From Ruegeria_C sp040830705 (GTDB taxonomy: Bacteria > Pseudomonadota > Alphaproteobacteria > Rhodobacterales > Rhodobacteraceae), in assembly GCA_040830705.1 (NCBI GenBank), contig JBFOME010000019.1, positions 1 to 64,000 on the forward strand: DNA of 64,000 nucleotides. The letters run 5' to 3'. Position 1 is the stretch's first letter. The number at the start of each line of letters is the position of its first letter. Of this stretch, positions 1 to 7,752 are shown piece after piece. The position numbers and the translations under genes were made by a program. Below the pieces are notes generated by a model. It did not search any database. It was not told where the DNA came from and saw only the letters and a list, made by a program, of their open reading frames with translations.

Positions 1-192
1 CACGCCCTTGCCCAGATAGCGCGCCTTGTCGCCATCGCGCTTCTCGACCGCCTCATAAGCCCCGGTCGAAGCCCCCGACGGCACCGCAGCCCGGCCCAAC
101 GTGCCATCCTCAAGCACAACATCAACCTCAACCGTCGGATTACCGCGGCTGTCCAACACCTCACGCCCAAATATGTCGATGATCACGCTCAT
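1..192 (-). CDS. eno: Enolase, N-terminal part (cut by window edge)
   Basis: Enolase interconverts 2-phosphoglycerate and phosphoenolpyruvate in the cytoplasm. Only the first 64 residues are present. They carry the family's opening motif GREVLDSRGNPTVE and the mobile catalytic loop SGAST, so the identification is firm although the barrel domain lies outside the window. The ATG start has a TGAGGG ribosome-binding sequence that overlaps the stop codon of gap. Only 11 bases separate the two genes, so they almost certainly form one gap-eno transcript. Confidence 0.95.
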   Translation of the reverse strand, partial: MSVIIDIFGREVLDSRGNPTVEVDVVLEDGTLGRAAVPSGASTGAYEAVEKRDGDKARYLGKGV

Positions 193-203
193 TATGGTCG
201 CCC

Positions 204-1205
204 TCAGATCAATTTACCCATGGCGACAGCAGTATCCGCCATACGCATCGAGAAGCCCCATTCATTGTCATACCAGCTGAGGACACGGCACATATTGCCA
301 TCCATCACCTTGGTCTGATCGGTCGCAAAGATTGACGAATGCGGGTCGTGATTGAAATCCATCGAGACCAGCTTTTCGTCGGTCACGCCCAGAATGCCCT
401 TCAATGGGCCCTCGGCTGCCGCGGTGATCGCTGCGTTGATCTCTTCGGCGCTGGTGTCGCGATTTGCCTCGAAGGTCAGGTCAACCACTGAAACGTTGGG
501 GGTCGGCACACGGATCGCCACGCCGTCCAACTTGCCATTCAGCTCGGGCAGGACCAGCCCAACGGCCTTGGCAGCACCGGTCGAGGTCGGGATCATGTTC
601 GAAGCCGCCGCCCGCGCGCGGTAGAGATCCTTGTGCAGCGTGTCCAGTGTTGGCTGGTCGCCCGTATAGGAATGGATCGTGGTCATGAAGCCCCGCTTGA
701 GACCCACCGCATCATTCAATACCTTGGCCACCGGCGACAGGCAGTTGGTGGTGCAGGAAGCGTTCGACACGACAAGATCGTCGCTGGTCAGCGTGCCGTC
801 ATTCACGCCAAATACGATGGTCTTGTCCGCATCCTTGCCGGGAGCCGAGATCAGAACCCGTTTCGCGCCGTTTTCCAGATGCGCCTGACAAGCCTCTTTC
901 GACGTAAAGATGCCGGTACATTCCAGCACCACATCCACATGCCCCCAGGGCAGATCGGCCGGGTTGCGGATGGCGGTTACCTCGATCGGGCCGCGGCCGG
1001 CATCAATGGTGGTCTCGGTCGTGGTGACCTCGGACGGGAACCGACCATGCACCGAGTCGTAGCGCAGCAAATGCGCGTTCGTCTCGACCGGCCCTAGATC
1101 GTTGATCGCCACAACCTCGATATCGGTGCGTCCGGATTCGATGATCCCACGCAGCACATTGCGGCCAATCCGGCCAAATCCGTTGATTGCTACTGTTACG
1201 GCCAC
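204..1205 (-). CDS. gap: Type I glyceraldehyde-3-phosphate dehydrogenase
   Basis: NAD-dependent oxidation and phosphorylation of glyceraldehyde 3-phosphate in glycolysis or gluconeogenesis. The protein is 333 residues, the usual length. It opens with the Rossmann motif NGFGRIGRN, has the NAD-type acidic residue in VAINDL (residues 32-37), the catalytic cysteine in NASCTTNC (Cys151) and the partner histidine in TTIHSYTGDQ. An upstream in-frame ATG would add a basic, non-conserved extension. I chose the GTG at 1205 because a GAGGAG ribosome-binding site sits just before it and the protein then starts as family members do. It is first in an operon with eno and divergent from a DeoR-type regulator. 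A LacI-type palindrome and a consensus -35 (TTGACA, minus strand 1336-1331) lie upstream. Confidence 0.97.
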   Translation of the reverse strand: MAVTVAINGFGRIGRNVLRGIIESGRTDIEVVAINDLGPVETNAHLLRYDSVHGRFPSEVTTTETTIDAGRGPIEVTAIRNPADLPWGHVDVVLECTGIFTSKEACQAHLENGAKRVLISAPGKDADKTIVFGVNDGTLTSDDLVVSNASCTTNCLSPVAKVLNDAVGLKRGFMTTIHSYTGDQPTLDTLHKDLYRARAAASNMIPTSTGAAKAVGLVLPELNGKLDGVAIRVPTPNVSVVDLTFEANRDTSAEEINAAITAAAEGPLKGILGVTDEKLVSMDFNHDPHSSIFATDQTKVMDGNMCRVLSWYDNEWGFSMRMADTAVAMGKLI

Positions 1206-1297
1206 GGTTCTCTCCTCAGACCCTGAATGCGTTCGAATTCTGTTGTTGGATCGGCGGCGTTTTCTGTGTGGCCAGTCGTATCTGACCCCGCCGCATC

Positions 1298-1311
1298 TGT
1301 TAGCGGTAACA
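1298..1311. promoter_or_regulatory. LacI-family (CceR/GntR-like) operator upstream of gap
   Basis: TGTTAGCGGTAACA: five-base arms TGTTA/TAACA around a four-base centre, 93-106 bases before the gap start codon. A TTGACA -35 on the minus strand (1336-1331) would place the -10 over this site. The shape matches operators of GntR/CceR-type LacI regulators of central carbon metabolism as I recall them. A near-identical copy precedes pfkB at 41354. The regulator itself is not in this window. Confidence 0.6.
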
Positions 1312-1395
1312 AGCACAGGTCATGACTGATTGTCAAGCAAATCGCCGTGAAGAGATTGCGATTTCTGGTCACTTCTGTTCGCTTTTCTAAAAATC

Positions 1396-1411
1396 CGAGC
1401 AATTATGCTCG
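1396..1411. promoter_or_regulatory. Inverted repeat, likely GlpR/DeoR autoregulatory operator
   Basis: CGAGCA-ATTA-TGCTCG, perfect six-base arms, 58 bases before the DeoR-family start. The right half read as TATGCTCGTT fits the E. coli GlpR half-site consensus WATKYTCGWW as I remember it; a related TTCGCTTTT lies just upstream. It lies in the region shared with gap, so it could act on either gene. Confidence 0.5.
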
Positions 1412-1469
1412 TTTTCCCTTGAATGTGAACATCACCTGCCCGAATCTGGGGATGCAAAAAGGAATCCAG

Positions 1470-2234
1470 ATGAACAGCGAAATCCGAAAATCTGCCATTC
1501 TCGACCTGGCGCAATCAGAGGGCATGGTCAGTGTCGAGCGACTGGCGGAGCATTTCGAAGTTGCGTCCCAGACCATCCGGCGCGATCTGGCTCAGTTGGC
1601 GCAATCGGGCAAGTTGGAGCGGGTTCATGGTGGCGCGGTTCTGCCTTCGCGACCGGCAAATTTGGACTATGTGCAGCGTCAACGGGTGAACGCCGAAGGC
1701 AAAGCGCGGATCGGGGCGCTCTGCGCGCAAAACATCCCCGACAACGCATCGATCTTCATCAATATCGGCACCACTACCGAAGCGGTCGCCCGCGGACTGA
1801 CCCATCATCGCGGGCTATTGGTGGTGACCAACAGTCTGAACACTGCAAATATTCTCGCTGCAAATCCCGAGATCGACATCATCGTGGCAGGTGGCGCACT
1901 GCGTCGGACCGATGGTGGCTTGCTGGGAAATCTGACCACACAGGTCGTTGATCTGTTCAAGTTCGACCTCGCGGTGATCAGTTGCGCGGCCATAGACGAG
2001 GATGGCGATCTGCTGGATTATGACCTGCAAGAGGTCAACGCCACGCAGGCGATCACCCGGCAATCAAAAGCCACCTTCGTGGTGGCCGACCACACCAAGT
2101 TTCAGCGCCGCGCCCCCGGCAAAATCGGTTCGCTTGGCGACAGTTATACGCTGTTCACCGATGTTCCCGTTCCCGCCGCATTGCGCACCCGCTGCGACGA
2201 TCTGGGCGCACGGATCTGCGTGAGCGGCAGGTGA
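1470..2234 (+). CDS. DeoR/GlpR-family transcriptional regulator
   Basis: Cytoplasmic repressor of 254 residues. Residues 1-56 form the DeoR winged helix-turn-helix, with the signature SQTIRRDLAQL and the following ERVHGGA turn. The rest is a DeoR sensor domain of the sugar-phosphate isomerase type, with the phosphate-binding stretch NIGTTTEAVA and the later GGALRRTDGGLLG. The start ATG at 1470 has an AAGGA site seven bases upstream; a longer in-frame opening from 1347 is rejected because it is unlike the family and rich in rare codons. It is divergent from gap-eno. Family members of this kind sense sugar phosphates such as glycerol 3-phosphate or fructose phosphates; the ligand here is not known. 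The ugp importer at 22.5-26.8 kb is a possible distant target but shows no matching box. Confidence 0.9.
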   Translation: MNSEIRKSAILDLAQSEGMVSVERLAEHFEVASQTIRRDLAQLAQSGKLERVHGGAVLPSRPANLDYVQRQRVNAEGKARIGALCAQNIPDNASIFINIGTTTEAVARGLTHHRGLLVVTNSLNTANILAANPEIDIIVAGGALRRTDGGLLGNLTTQVVDLFKFDLAVISCAAIDEDGDLLDYDLQEVNATQAITRQSKATFVVADHTKFQRRAPGKIGSLGDSYTLFTDVPVPAALRTRCDDLGARICVSGR

Positions 2235-2306
2235 TTGCGGGCTGGTCCCAGCGGGCAAATCCCGCCATAGTCGCGTTATGTCAGCTCATCTCTAACCCGC
2301 CCGACC

Positions 2307-3206
2307 ATGTCACGACGCCACTACAACCTGCCGCCATTTGCCAGCCTCTCGGCCTTTGAGGCCGCAGCCCGGCACCAAAGCTTCAAGGATGCCGCTCAAG
2401 AGCTCTCGGTGACCCCGGGCGCGGTCAGCCACCAAATCAAAGCGCTGGAGCGAGAGCTGGGCCTCGCCCTGTTCCAACGCCAGCACCGCGGGGTCGAGTT
2501 GACCGAGGCGGGGCGTGATCTGTTTCAGGGGCTTTCAACCTCGTTCAGCCGCATGTCGCAAACCCTGCAGGCGTTGCGGGAGCGATCCGAGGACAAGGTG
2601 GTGACCATCGGTTCGACCTCTGCCGTGGCAACTCTGTGGTTGTCGCAGACAGTGCTGCGGTTCTGGCGCGAACAACCCGATGTGAACGTGAACCAGATTG
2701 TGCGGGACCGCCCCTTCTCCAAATCGAACGACCTGGATCTGATCATATGGTATGGAGCTTACGGGCAAGGCGAGCTCGATCGAACCCTGCTCTATCGCGA
2801 CCGTCTTGTGCCAGTAGCCCAGCCACAACTCGCAGCCTCGCTGCAAGGGGCCGACCTGGCGACACTGGCAAGCCAGCGGTTGGTCCATATGACATCTCAA
2901 AACAGCAGTTGGACGGAATGGGGCGACTGGTTTCGGCAGTTGGGGTATGAAGGGCCCGTCAATCCGGGCATCAGGGTGAATAACTATGCCATCGCATTAC
3001 AGGCCGCGCAGGATGGGGCCGGATTGGCGCTGGGATGGGAACGTCTGATTGCTCCACTGCTCACAAGCGGTGAACTGGTGGCAATTGCGCCGCATATGTT
3101 GCGCGCGCCGCATCGCTTCTACATCCACGGCAAGCCGGAATCCGAGCTGTCGACCAGCGCGATGCAGTTGCGCGACTGGATCATCCGCGAAATCCGTAGC
3201 GGCTGA
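2307..3206 (+). CDS. LysR-family regulator, GcvA-like
   Basis: 299-residue LysR-type regulator. The N-terminal helix-turn-helix spans about residues 8-67 (LSAFEAAARHQSFKDAA, then SVTPGAVSHQIKALE) in the form typical of the GcvA/DsdC branch. The C-terminal half is a periplasmic-binding-like effector domain ending in RDWIIREI. It points in the same direction as the Rieske oxygenase 100 bases downstream and is its probable regulator. No clear ribosome-binding site precedes the ATG. The effector is unknown; relatives in this branch often control amino acid or betaine catabolism. Confidence 0.9.
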   Translation: MSRRHYNLPPFASLSAFEAAARHQSFKDAAQELSVTPGAVSHQIKALERELGLALFQRQHRGVELTEAGRDLFQGLSTSFSRMSQTLQALRERSEDKVVTIGSTSAVATLWLSQTVLRFWREQPDVNVNQIVRDRPFSKSNDLDLIIWYGAYGQGELDRTLLYRDRLVPVAQPQLAASLQGADLATLASQRLVHMTSQNSSWTEWGDWFRQLGYEGPVNPGIRVNNYAIALQAAQDGAGLALGWERLIAPLLTSGELVAIAPHMLRAPHRFYIHGKPESELSTSAMQLRDWIIREIRSG

Positions 3207-3220
3207 CACGAATTGAATTC

Positions 3221-3245
3221 ACCTTAGATGTAACTTTTCTAAGGT
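3221..3245. promoter_or_regulatory. Inverted repeat between LysR gene and Rieske oxygenase
   Basis: Eight-base perfect arms ACCTTAGA (3221-3228) and TCTAAGGT (3238-3245) around nine bases, 62 bases before the oxygenase start. No T-run follows, so it is a better operator than terminator; the upstream LysR protein is the obvious candidate. A second pair, GTCGCA/TGCGAC, lies at 3254-3284. Confidence 0.45.
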
Positions 3246-3306
3246 TGCGAGACGTCGCAAAACCGCGTTCAATTCCGCTGCGACACGCAACCGCGGAGGA
3301 AGCCAG

Positions 3307-4464
3307 ATGAACAAACCGACACAGCTTGCACCGGTCATGGCATCGGTGAACATCGCCAATGGGTTGCCAAACGCGCATTACACCGACCCAGATGTATTTG
3401 CCGAAGAGCGTGCCAGCGTATTGTTCGGCAACTGGGCCGGGGTTGGTTTTGGCAAGGATATCCCCGAAGCGGGCGACGCGAAGCCCATCGACTTTCTCGG
3501 CATGCCCCTGTTGCTGGTCCGCGATCACGACGGTGCCGTTGGCGTTTTCCAGAACACCTGCCGCCATCGCGGCATGATCCTGGTCGACGCACCGAAAAAG
3601 ATCACCGGCGCGATCCGCTGTCCCTACCATAGCTGGTGTTATGACCTGAAGGGCCGGTTGCGCGCGACGCCGCATGTGGGTGGCCCGGGCCAAAACCGGC
3701 ATGAGGATGTGAAGCTGGACGAATTAGGGCTGGTCCGCATCCGGTCCCATGTCTGGCAGGATGTGGTCTTCGTCAACATCGATGGCAGCGCGCCTGATTT
3801 CGAGGTCGCGCATGCAGAGTTGCTGGAGCGCTGGTCAGAGTTCGACCAGCCGCTGCATTCGGGCGGACCCGGATCCTCGTTCAAGCTGGACGTCGCGACC
3901 AACTGGAAACTTGCGGTCGAGAATTACTGCGAAAGCTACCACTTGCCCTGGGTGCATCCCGGCCTGAACAGCTATTCGAGGCTGGAGGATCACTATAACA
4001 TCGAGCGTCGCGGGCAGTATTCCGGCCAAGGCACGCTGGTCTATCGACAGCTTAAGGGCGAGGATGGCGCGGTCTTTCCCGATTTTGCCGGGCTCAGCGA
4101 AAAATGGGACGAGGGTGCGGAATATATCGCGGTCTATCCCAACGTGCTGCTTGGCGTACAGCGCGATCATACCTTTGCCATCGTGCTTGAACCGGTCGAT
4201 AGCGGTCGCACGGTAGAACATGTCGAGATCTATTATTCCAAGGCCAACACCGACACACCCGGCCTGAACGACCTGCGCGACGCCAATGCACAGCTCTGGC
4301 GTGGGGTATTCGAGGAAGATGTCTTTGTTGTCGAAGGCATGCAGCGGGGTCGTCACGGCATTCTGTTCGACGGTGGGCGCTTTTCACCGGTGATGGACGG
4401 GCCGACCCATAATTTCCACCACTGGGTCGCCAGTCAGGTCGAGGCAGGCCGGGTCGCGCCGTGA
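3307..4464 (+). CDS. Rieske [2Fe-2S] aromatic-ring-hydroxylating oxygenase family, alpha subunit
   Basis: 385-residue oxygenase component. The Rieske centre is complete: CRHRG (Cys85, His87) and CPYHSW (Cys105, His108). The mononuclear iron site is visible in NYCESYHLPWVH (His212, His217), with the third acidic ligand probably in the EEDVF segment near residue 320. The overall pattern resembles the demethylating branch (glycine betaine, stachydrine, carnitine and choline monooxygenases) more than true aromatic dioxygenases, so substrates could be quaternary amines. An AAC-CGCGGAGGAAG ribosome-binding stretch precedes the ATG. No ferredoxin reductase subunit is encoded nearby. The next gene overlaps its stop codon. 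The substrate is not decided by sequence alone. Confidence 0.88.
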   Translation: MNKPTQLAPVMASVNIANGLPNAHYTDPDVFAEERASVLFGNWAGVGFGKDIPEAGDAKPIDFLGMPLLLVRDHDGAVGVFQNTCRHRGMILVDAPKKITGAIRCPYHSWCYDLKGRLRATPHVGGPGQNRHEDVKLDELGLVRIRSHVWQDVVFVNIDGSAPDFEVAHAELLERWSEFDQPLHSGGPGSSFKLDVATNWKLAVENYCESYHLPWVHPGLNSYSRLEDHYNIERRGQYSGQGTLVYRQLKGEDGAVFPDFAGLSEKWDEGAEYIAVYPNVLLGVQRDHTFAIVLEPVDSGRTVEHVEIYYSKANTDTPGLNDLRDANAQLWRGVFEEDVFVVEGMQRGRHGILFDGGRFSPVMDGPTHNFHHWVASQVEAGRVAP

Positions 4465-4700
4465 ACAACGCCGCGCTCGACCGGCAATTGCTGAAGGCTC
4501 ATGCCGAGGCGGACAAACCGGCCTTGGTGCGGCTCTACACTCAGGCGGCTGATCAAAGCGAGGCTGGCGGCGATGTGGGTGCGGCCTGCTTCTACCTGAC
4601 CCACGCCTTTGTTTTTGCGCTGGAAATCGGTGCACCGGAAGCGGAACAACTGAATGCACGGCTGGTCGAGAAAGGCCGCGCGCACCCGTTGAAGCCTTGA
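4461..4700 (+). CDS. Small uncharacterised protein coupled to the Rieske oxygenase
   Basis: 79 residues, no family recognised. The GTG start overlaps the oxygenase stop codon (GTGA), which implies translational coupling. The sequence reads as three amphipathic helices rich in Ala, Glu and Leu, with a hydrophobic stretch ACFYLTHAFVFALE in the middle, resembling a short TPR-like pair of helices. No signal peptide or metal motif is seen. It may be an accessory or stabilising partner of the oxygenase; this is inferred only from coupling. It converges with hpaH, leaving four bases between the stops. Confidence 0.7.
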   Translation: MNNAALDRQLLKAHAEADKPALVRLYTQAADQSEAGGDVGAACFYLTHAFVFALEIGAPEAEQLNARLVEKGRAHPLKP

Positions 4701-4704
4701 GACA

Positions 4705-5502
4705 TCAGTCGAAGCTCACCTTAACCGCGCCGAAGGGGCCGAAATCAGCATGGATATGCGCGCCGGACGGGCATTCTATCGGCCGGATGAAACTGCCCGA
4801 CAGGATGATCTGCCCCGGCTCGATCCGTTGACCATATTGCGCCATGCGGCGCGCCAGCCAAACCACGCTTTCCACCGGATCGTTCAGTACACCGGCACCC
4901 AGCCCGGTTTCCTCGATCTCGTCGTTGCGGAAGGTCAGCGCCCCGACCCAGCGCAGGTCAAATTCATCAACACCATGTCGCTCCGCCCCCAGAACGACAC
5001 CCGCATTGGCGGCGTTGTCGCTGATTGTGTCGAAGACGTTGCGCGCCCGGCCAGTCTCGGGATCAGCGCGCAGGATACGTGTGTCGAGGATTTCGATGGC
5101 GGGACAGACATAAGCGGTCGCGGCTCTGACATCCTCCACTGAGACATCCCCACCAAGAGAAGATTTCATCACAAAGGCTATCTCAGTCTCGATCCGGGGC
5201 TGGATGAAGCGGCCCTTGGGCACGGTCGCCCCGCTTTCGAACCGCATATCGTCAAACAGAATGCCACTGTCGGGGATATCGATCTTTAGCGCCGATTGCA
5301 TCGCTTTCGAGGTCAACCCGATCTTCCAGCCAATCACGTGACGGCCCTGCGCCAGCTTACGCGCCATCAGAGCGTTCTGCACCGCATAGGCATCGTCCAT
5401 GTCCATATCGGGATGGCGCAGACTCAGCAGCCCGATCTGCCGTCCGGTCTCTTCTGCTCGTAGCAGGTCGTCAGCCGCTTGCGCATGATCTTCGGGCCTC
5501 AT
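4705..5502 (-). CDS. hpaH: 2-oxo-hept-4-ene-1,7-dioate hydratase
   Basis: 265-residue member of the hydratase/decarboxylase family with HpaH and MhpD. It hydrates 2-oxohept-4-ene-1,7-dioate to 4-hydroxy-2-oxoheptanedioate, a late step of homoprotocatechuate degradation. Family marks include the substrate/metal region around WKIGLTSKAMQ, the acidic metal ligands in QPRIETEIAFV, and the closing GSFIRP stretch. It is the last gene of the hpa operon and overlaps hpaG by four bases (ATGA). The next enzyme, the aldolase HpaI, is not in the window. Assignment to HpaH rather than MhpD rests on operon context. Confidence 0.9.
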   Translation of the reverse strand: MRPEDHAQAADDLLRAEETGRQIGLLSLRHPDMDMDDAYAVQNALMARKLAQGRHVIGWKIGLTSKAMQSALKIDIPDSGILFDDMRFESGATVPKGRFIQPRIETEIAFVMKSSLGGDVSVEDVRAATAYVCPAIEILDTRILRADPETGRARNVFDTISDNAANAGVVLGAERHGVDEFDLRWVGALTFRNDEIEETGLGAGVLNDPVESVVWLARRMAQYGQRIEPGQIILSGSFIRPIECPSGAHIHADFGPFGAVKVSFD

Positions 5503-6350
5503 GCCTCGTCCTCCACGCCGTTGCGCAGCAGGCCGATCCCCGCGACCTCAACCTCGACCACATCCCCGGGAACCAGATAGCGCGGTGGATCGAACCGCGC
5601 GCCCGCGCCTGTAGGTGTGCCGGTTATGATGATGTCACCGGGCTCAAGCGTGGTGAAGGTCGAGATATAGGCGATCTCTTCGCGGATCGGGAAGATCATG
5701 CGGTTGAGTTGGTCGTCCTGCCGGACCTCGCCATTCACCCGCGTTACGATCCGCGCTTCATCAAGTTGCGCCGGGTCGGTGAACGGCACCAGCCACGGCC
5801 CAATCGCGCCCGAACGGTCCCAATTCTTGCCCTGCGTTACGTTGAACTTCGCATGCCGTACCCAGTCGCGAATGGTGCCTTCATTACACAGCGTCAGCGC
5901 CGCGATATGGTCATAGGCATCCTCAGCCTTGATCCGACGCCCGCCCTTGCCGATCACCACAGCCACTTCACCTTCATAATCCAGCGTATGGTTCTCTGGC
6001 GGGCGGATCAGCGGCTGACCGTGCCCAGTGAAAGAGGACGCGAAACGCGGGAAGAGCGACATGTAATTTGGCTGCGCGCTGCCATCCTTGTATTCCGCGT
6101 TGCGGTCCGGAAAGTTCACGCCCACGCAGATGATCTTGCCGGGGTTCGGAACGGGAATCTGATAGATTACGTCTGGATGGGTCACCACCCTGCCCTGCGC
6201 CGCCTGTTCCAGCGTACTGAACCCGTCCGCTGCGATTACTTCCCGCAAGCTGGGCCAATCCGGAAACAGCGGATTCAGCGCAATCATCCCATCGTCACTG
6301 ACCGCACCGTAAAATGTCTCACCTTTAGCGGTATAGGTGGCAAACCTCAT
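5499..6350 (-). CDS. hpaG: Fumarylacetoacetate hydrolase-family protein: 5-oxopent-3-ene-1,2,5-tricarboxylate decarboxylase / HHDD isomerase
   Basis: 283-residue FAH-fold enzyme. The conserved core is present: ICVGVNFPDRNAEY, the metal-binding DYEGEVAVVIG (Glu-x-Glu type), DWVRHAKFN and the closing ITGTPTGAG. In an hpa operon this fold decarboxylates 5-oxopent-3-ene-1,2,5-tricarboxylate and isomerises the product. E. coli HpaG is a tandem duplication; here there is a single domain, so either one enzyme does both steps or the second half is elsewhere. The start ATG at 6350 overlaps the upstream stop codon (ATGA); the longer frame upstream is arginine-rich shadow of the decarboxylase gene. Confidence 0.88.
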   Translation of the reverse strand: MRFATYTAKGETFYGAVSDDGMIALNPLFPDWPSLREVIAADGFSTLEQAAQGRVVTHPDVIYQIPVPNPGKIICVGVNFPDRNAEYKDGSAQPNYMSLFPRFASSFTGHGQPLIRPPENHTLDYEGEVAVVIGKGGRRIKAEDAYDHIAALTLCNEGTIRDWVRHAKFNVTQGKNWDRSGAIGPWLVPFTDPAQLDEARIVTRVNGEVRQDDQLNRMIFPIREEIAYISTFTTLEPGDIIITGTPTGAGARFDPPRYLVPGDVVEVEVAGIGLLRNGVEDEA

Positions 6351-7744
6351 GCGATTTCCTTCCAGACCTCTTCGATGACATCTGCCGCCATCATCACATC
6401 GTCGCGGGCGCAGTCGAACTGACCGACCTGAAAGCGGATGATCTTGCGGCATTCGTGCAGGCCCTGGGTCAAATAGATGCGACCGTCATCGTTGAGCGCA
6501 TCGACCAACCGCTGCTGCATCTCGTCGTCGCCCGGGCAGCGGAAGGAAAACAGGCTGAGGATCGGTTCAGTCACGATCTCGAATCCGTCCAACGCACGGA
6601 CATGCTCACAAATCTCACCAGCCCAAGTGACATGGTTGCGGATGCGGGTGCGCAGCCCTTCGATCCCGTAGGCGCGCAGCAGGAACCAGATTTTCAACGC
6701 CCGAAACCGGCGACCCAGCGGAATGGTCCACTCTGAGTAATTGGTGACCTCCGCGCCGGAGGTCTTGAGATATTCCGGCTCAATCTTCAACGTGTTGAGT
6801 TGCGCCTGCGGGTCCCGCAGAAACTGGACCGAGCAATCGAACTGCGCGCCTAGCCACTTATGCGGGTTGAACACGATACTGTCGAACCCATCAACGTCGG
6901 CCCAGAAGTCCTCACGGAACTCCGGGCAAATCATCGCGGCACCGGCCCATGCCGCATCGAGATGGGTATAGAGGTCTTCGTCCCGCGCGACCTCCAGCAC
7001 CGGTCCCAGCACATCGCTCGCGCCGATCCCGGTCGCGCCGGTCACCGCGATGATGCCCGCAGGGATATGACCCGCCGCGCGGTCGTCAATGATGGCCTGC
7101 CGCAGCGCCTTCACATCAATCCCGTAGCGCGGGCCGTTTGTGCCAATCTTGACCAGATTATCCTGCCCGATCCCTGCCACCCAGCAGGCGCGATCAATCG
7201 AGGAATGCACCTGATCGGAGCAGTAGATCCGCAAATGCCCCTGCCCCGACAAGCCTTCTCGATTGCCGCGCCAGCCTGTGGCGCGCTCGCGCATGGTCAG
7301 CACCGCCGACAATGTGGCCGAGGATGCGCTGTCCTGAATGACCCCGCTATGGCCGTCCGCCAGCCCCAGCGCCTGCCGCAGCCAGTCGATCATGACCCCT
7401 TCCACCTCGGTCGCGGCGGGCGAGGTTTGCCACAGCATGCATTGCACCGCCAATGTCGAGATCAGCATGTCGGCTAGCATCGAAGGGGGGGCGGCATTGG
7501 CCGGGAAGTAGGCAAAGAAGCGGGGATGCTGCCAATGGGTGATGCCCGGCATCACGATCCGCTCGAAATCCGCCATGATCGCATCCATCGCCTCACCGCT
7601 TTCTGGGGGCGCACCCGGCAACTGCGCAGCGACCTCACCGGGCATGGTCTGCGCCCGCACCGGCCTGTCGCGCAGGGTCTTGTGATACTCCGCAGCCCAG
7701 TTCGAGATACGCTTGCCCCAATGGGCGAATTCATCCCAATCCAT
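6347..7744 (-). CDS. PLP-dependent group II decarboxylase, aromatic L-amino acid type
   Basis: 465-residue fold-type I PLP enzyme of the DOPA/tyrosine/tryptophan decarboxylase family. The PLP lysine is in FNPHKWLG (Lys296), the ring-pairing aspartate in HLDAAWAG (Asp263) and the stacking histidine in SDQVHSSID (His180). The N-terminal HWQHPRFFAYFP motif is typical of aromatic-amino-acid members. It lies inside the hpa operon between hpaD and hpaG, overlapping hpaG by ATGA. ATG 7744 is chosen because a GAGG site precedes it; an in-frame GTG at 7756 overlaps the hpaD stop and is possible. Decarboxylating DOPA or tyrosine would feed dopamine or tyramine towards homoprotocatechuate, but no amine oxidase gene is in the operon. 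Substrate is inferred. Confidence 0.88.
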   Translation of the reverse strand: MDWDEFAHWGKRISNWAAEYHKTLRDRPVRAQTMPGEVAAQLPGAPPESGEAMDAIMADFERIVMPGITHWQHPRFFAYFPANAAPPSMLADMLISTLAVQCMLWQTSPAATEVEGVMIDWLRQALGLADGHSGVIQDSASSATLSAVLTMRERATGWRGNREGLSGQGHLRIYCSDQVHSSIDRACWVAGIGQDNLVKIGTNGPRYGIDVKALRQAIIDDRAAGHIPAGIIAVTGATGIGASDVLGPVLEVARDEDLYTHLDAAWAGAAMICPEFREDFWADVDGFDSIVFNPHKWLGAQFDCSVQFLRDPQAQLNTLKIEPEYLKTSGAEVTNYSEWTIPLGRRFRALKIWFLLRAYGIEGLRTRIRNHVTWAGEICEHVRALDGFEIVTEPILSLFSFRCPGDDEMQQRLVDALNDDGRIYLTQGLHECRKIIRFQVGQFDCARDDVMMAADVIEEVWKEIA

Positions 7745-7752
7745 GTCAGACC

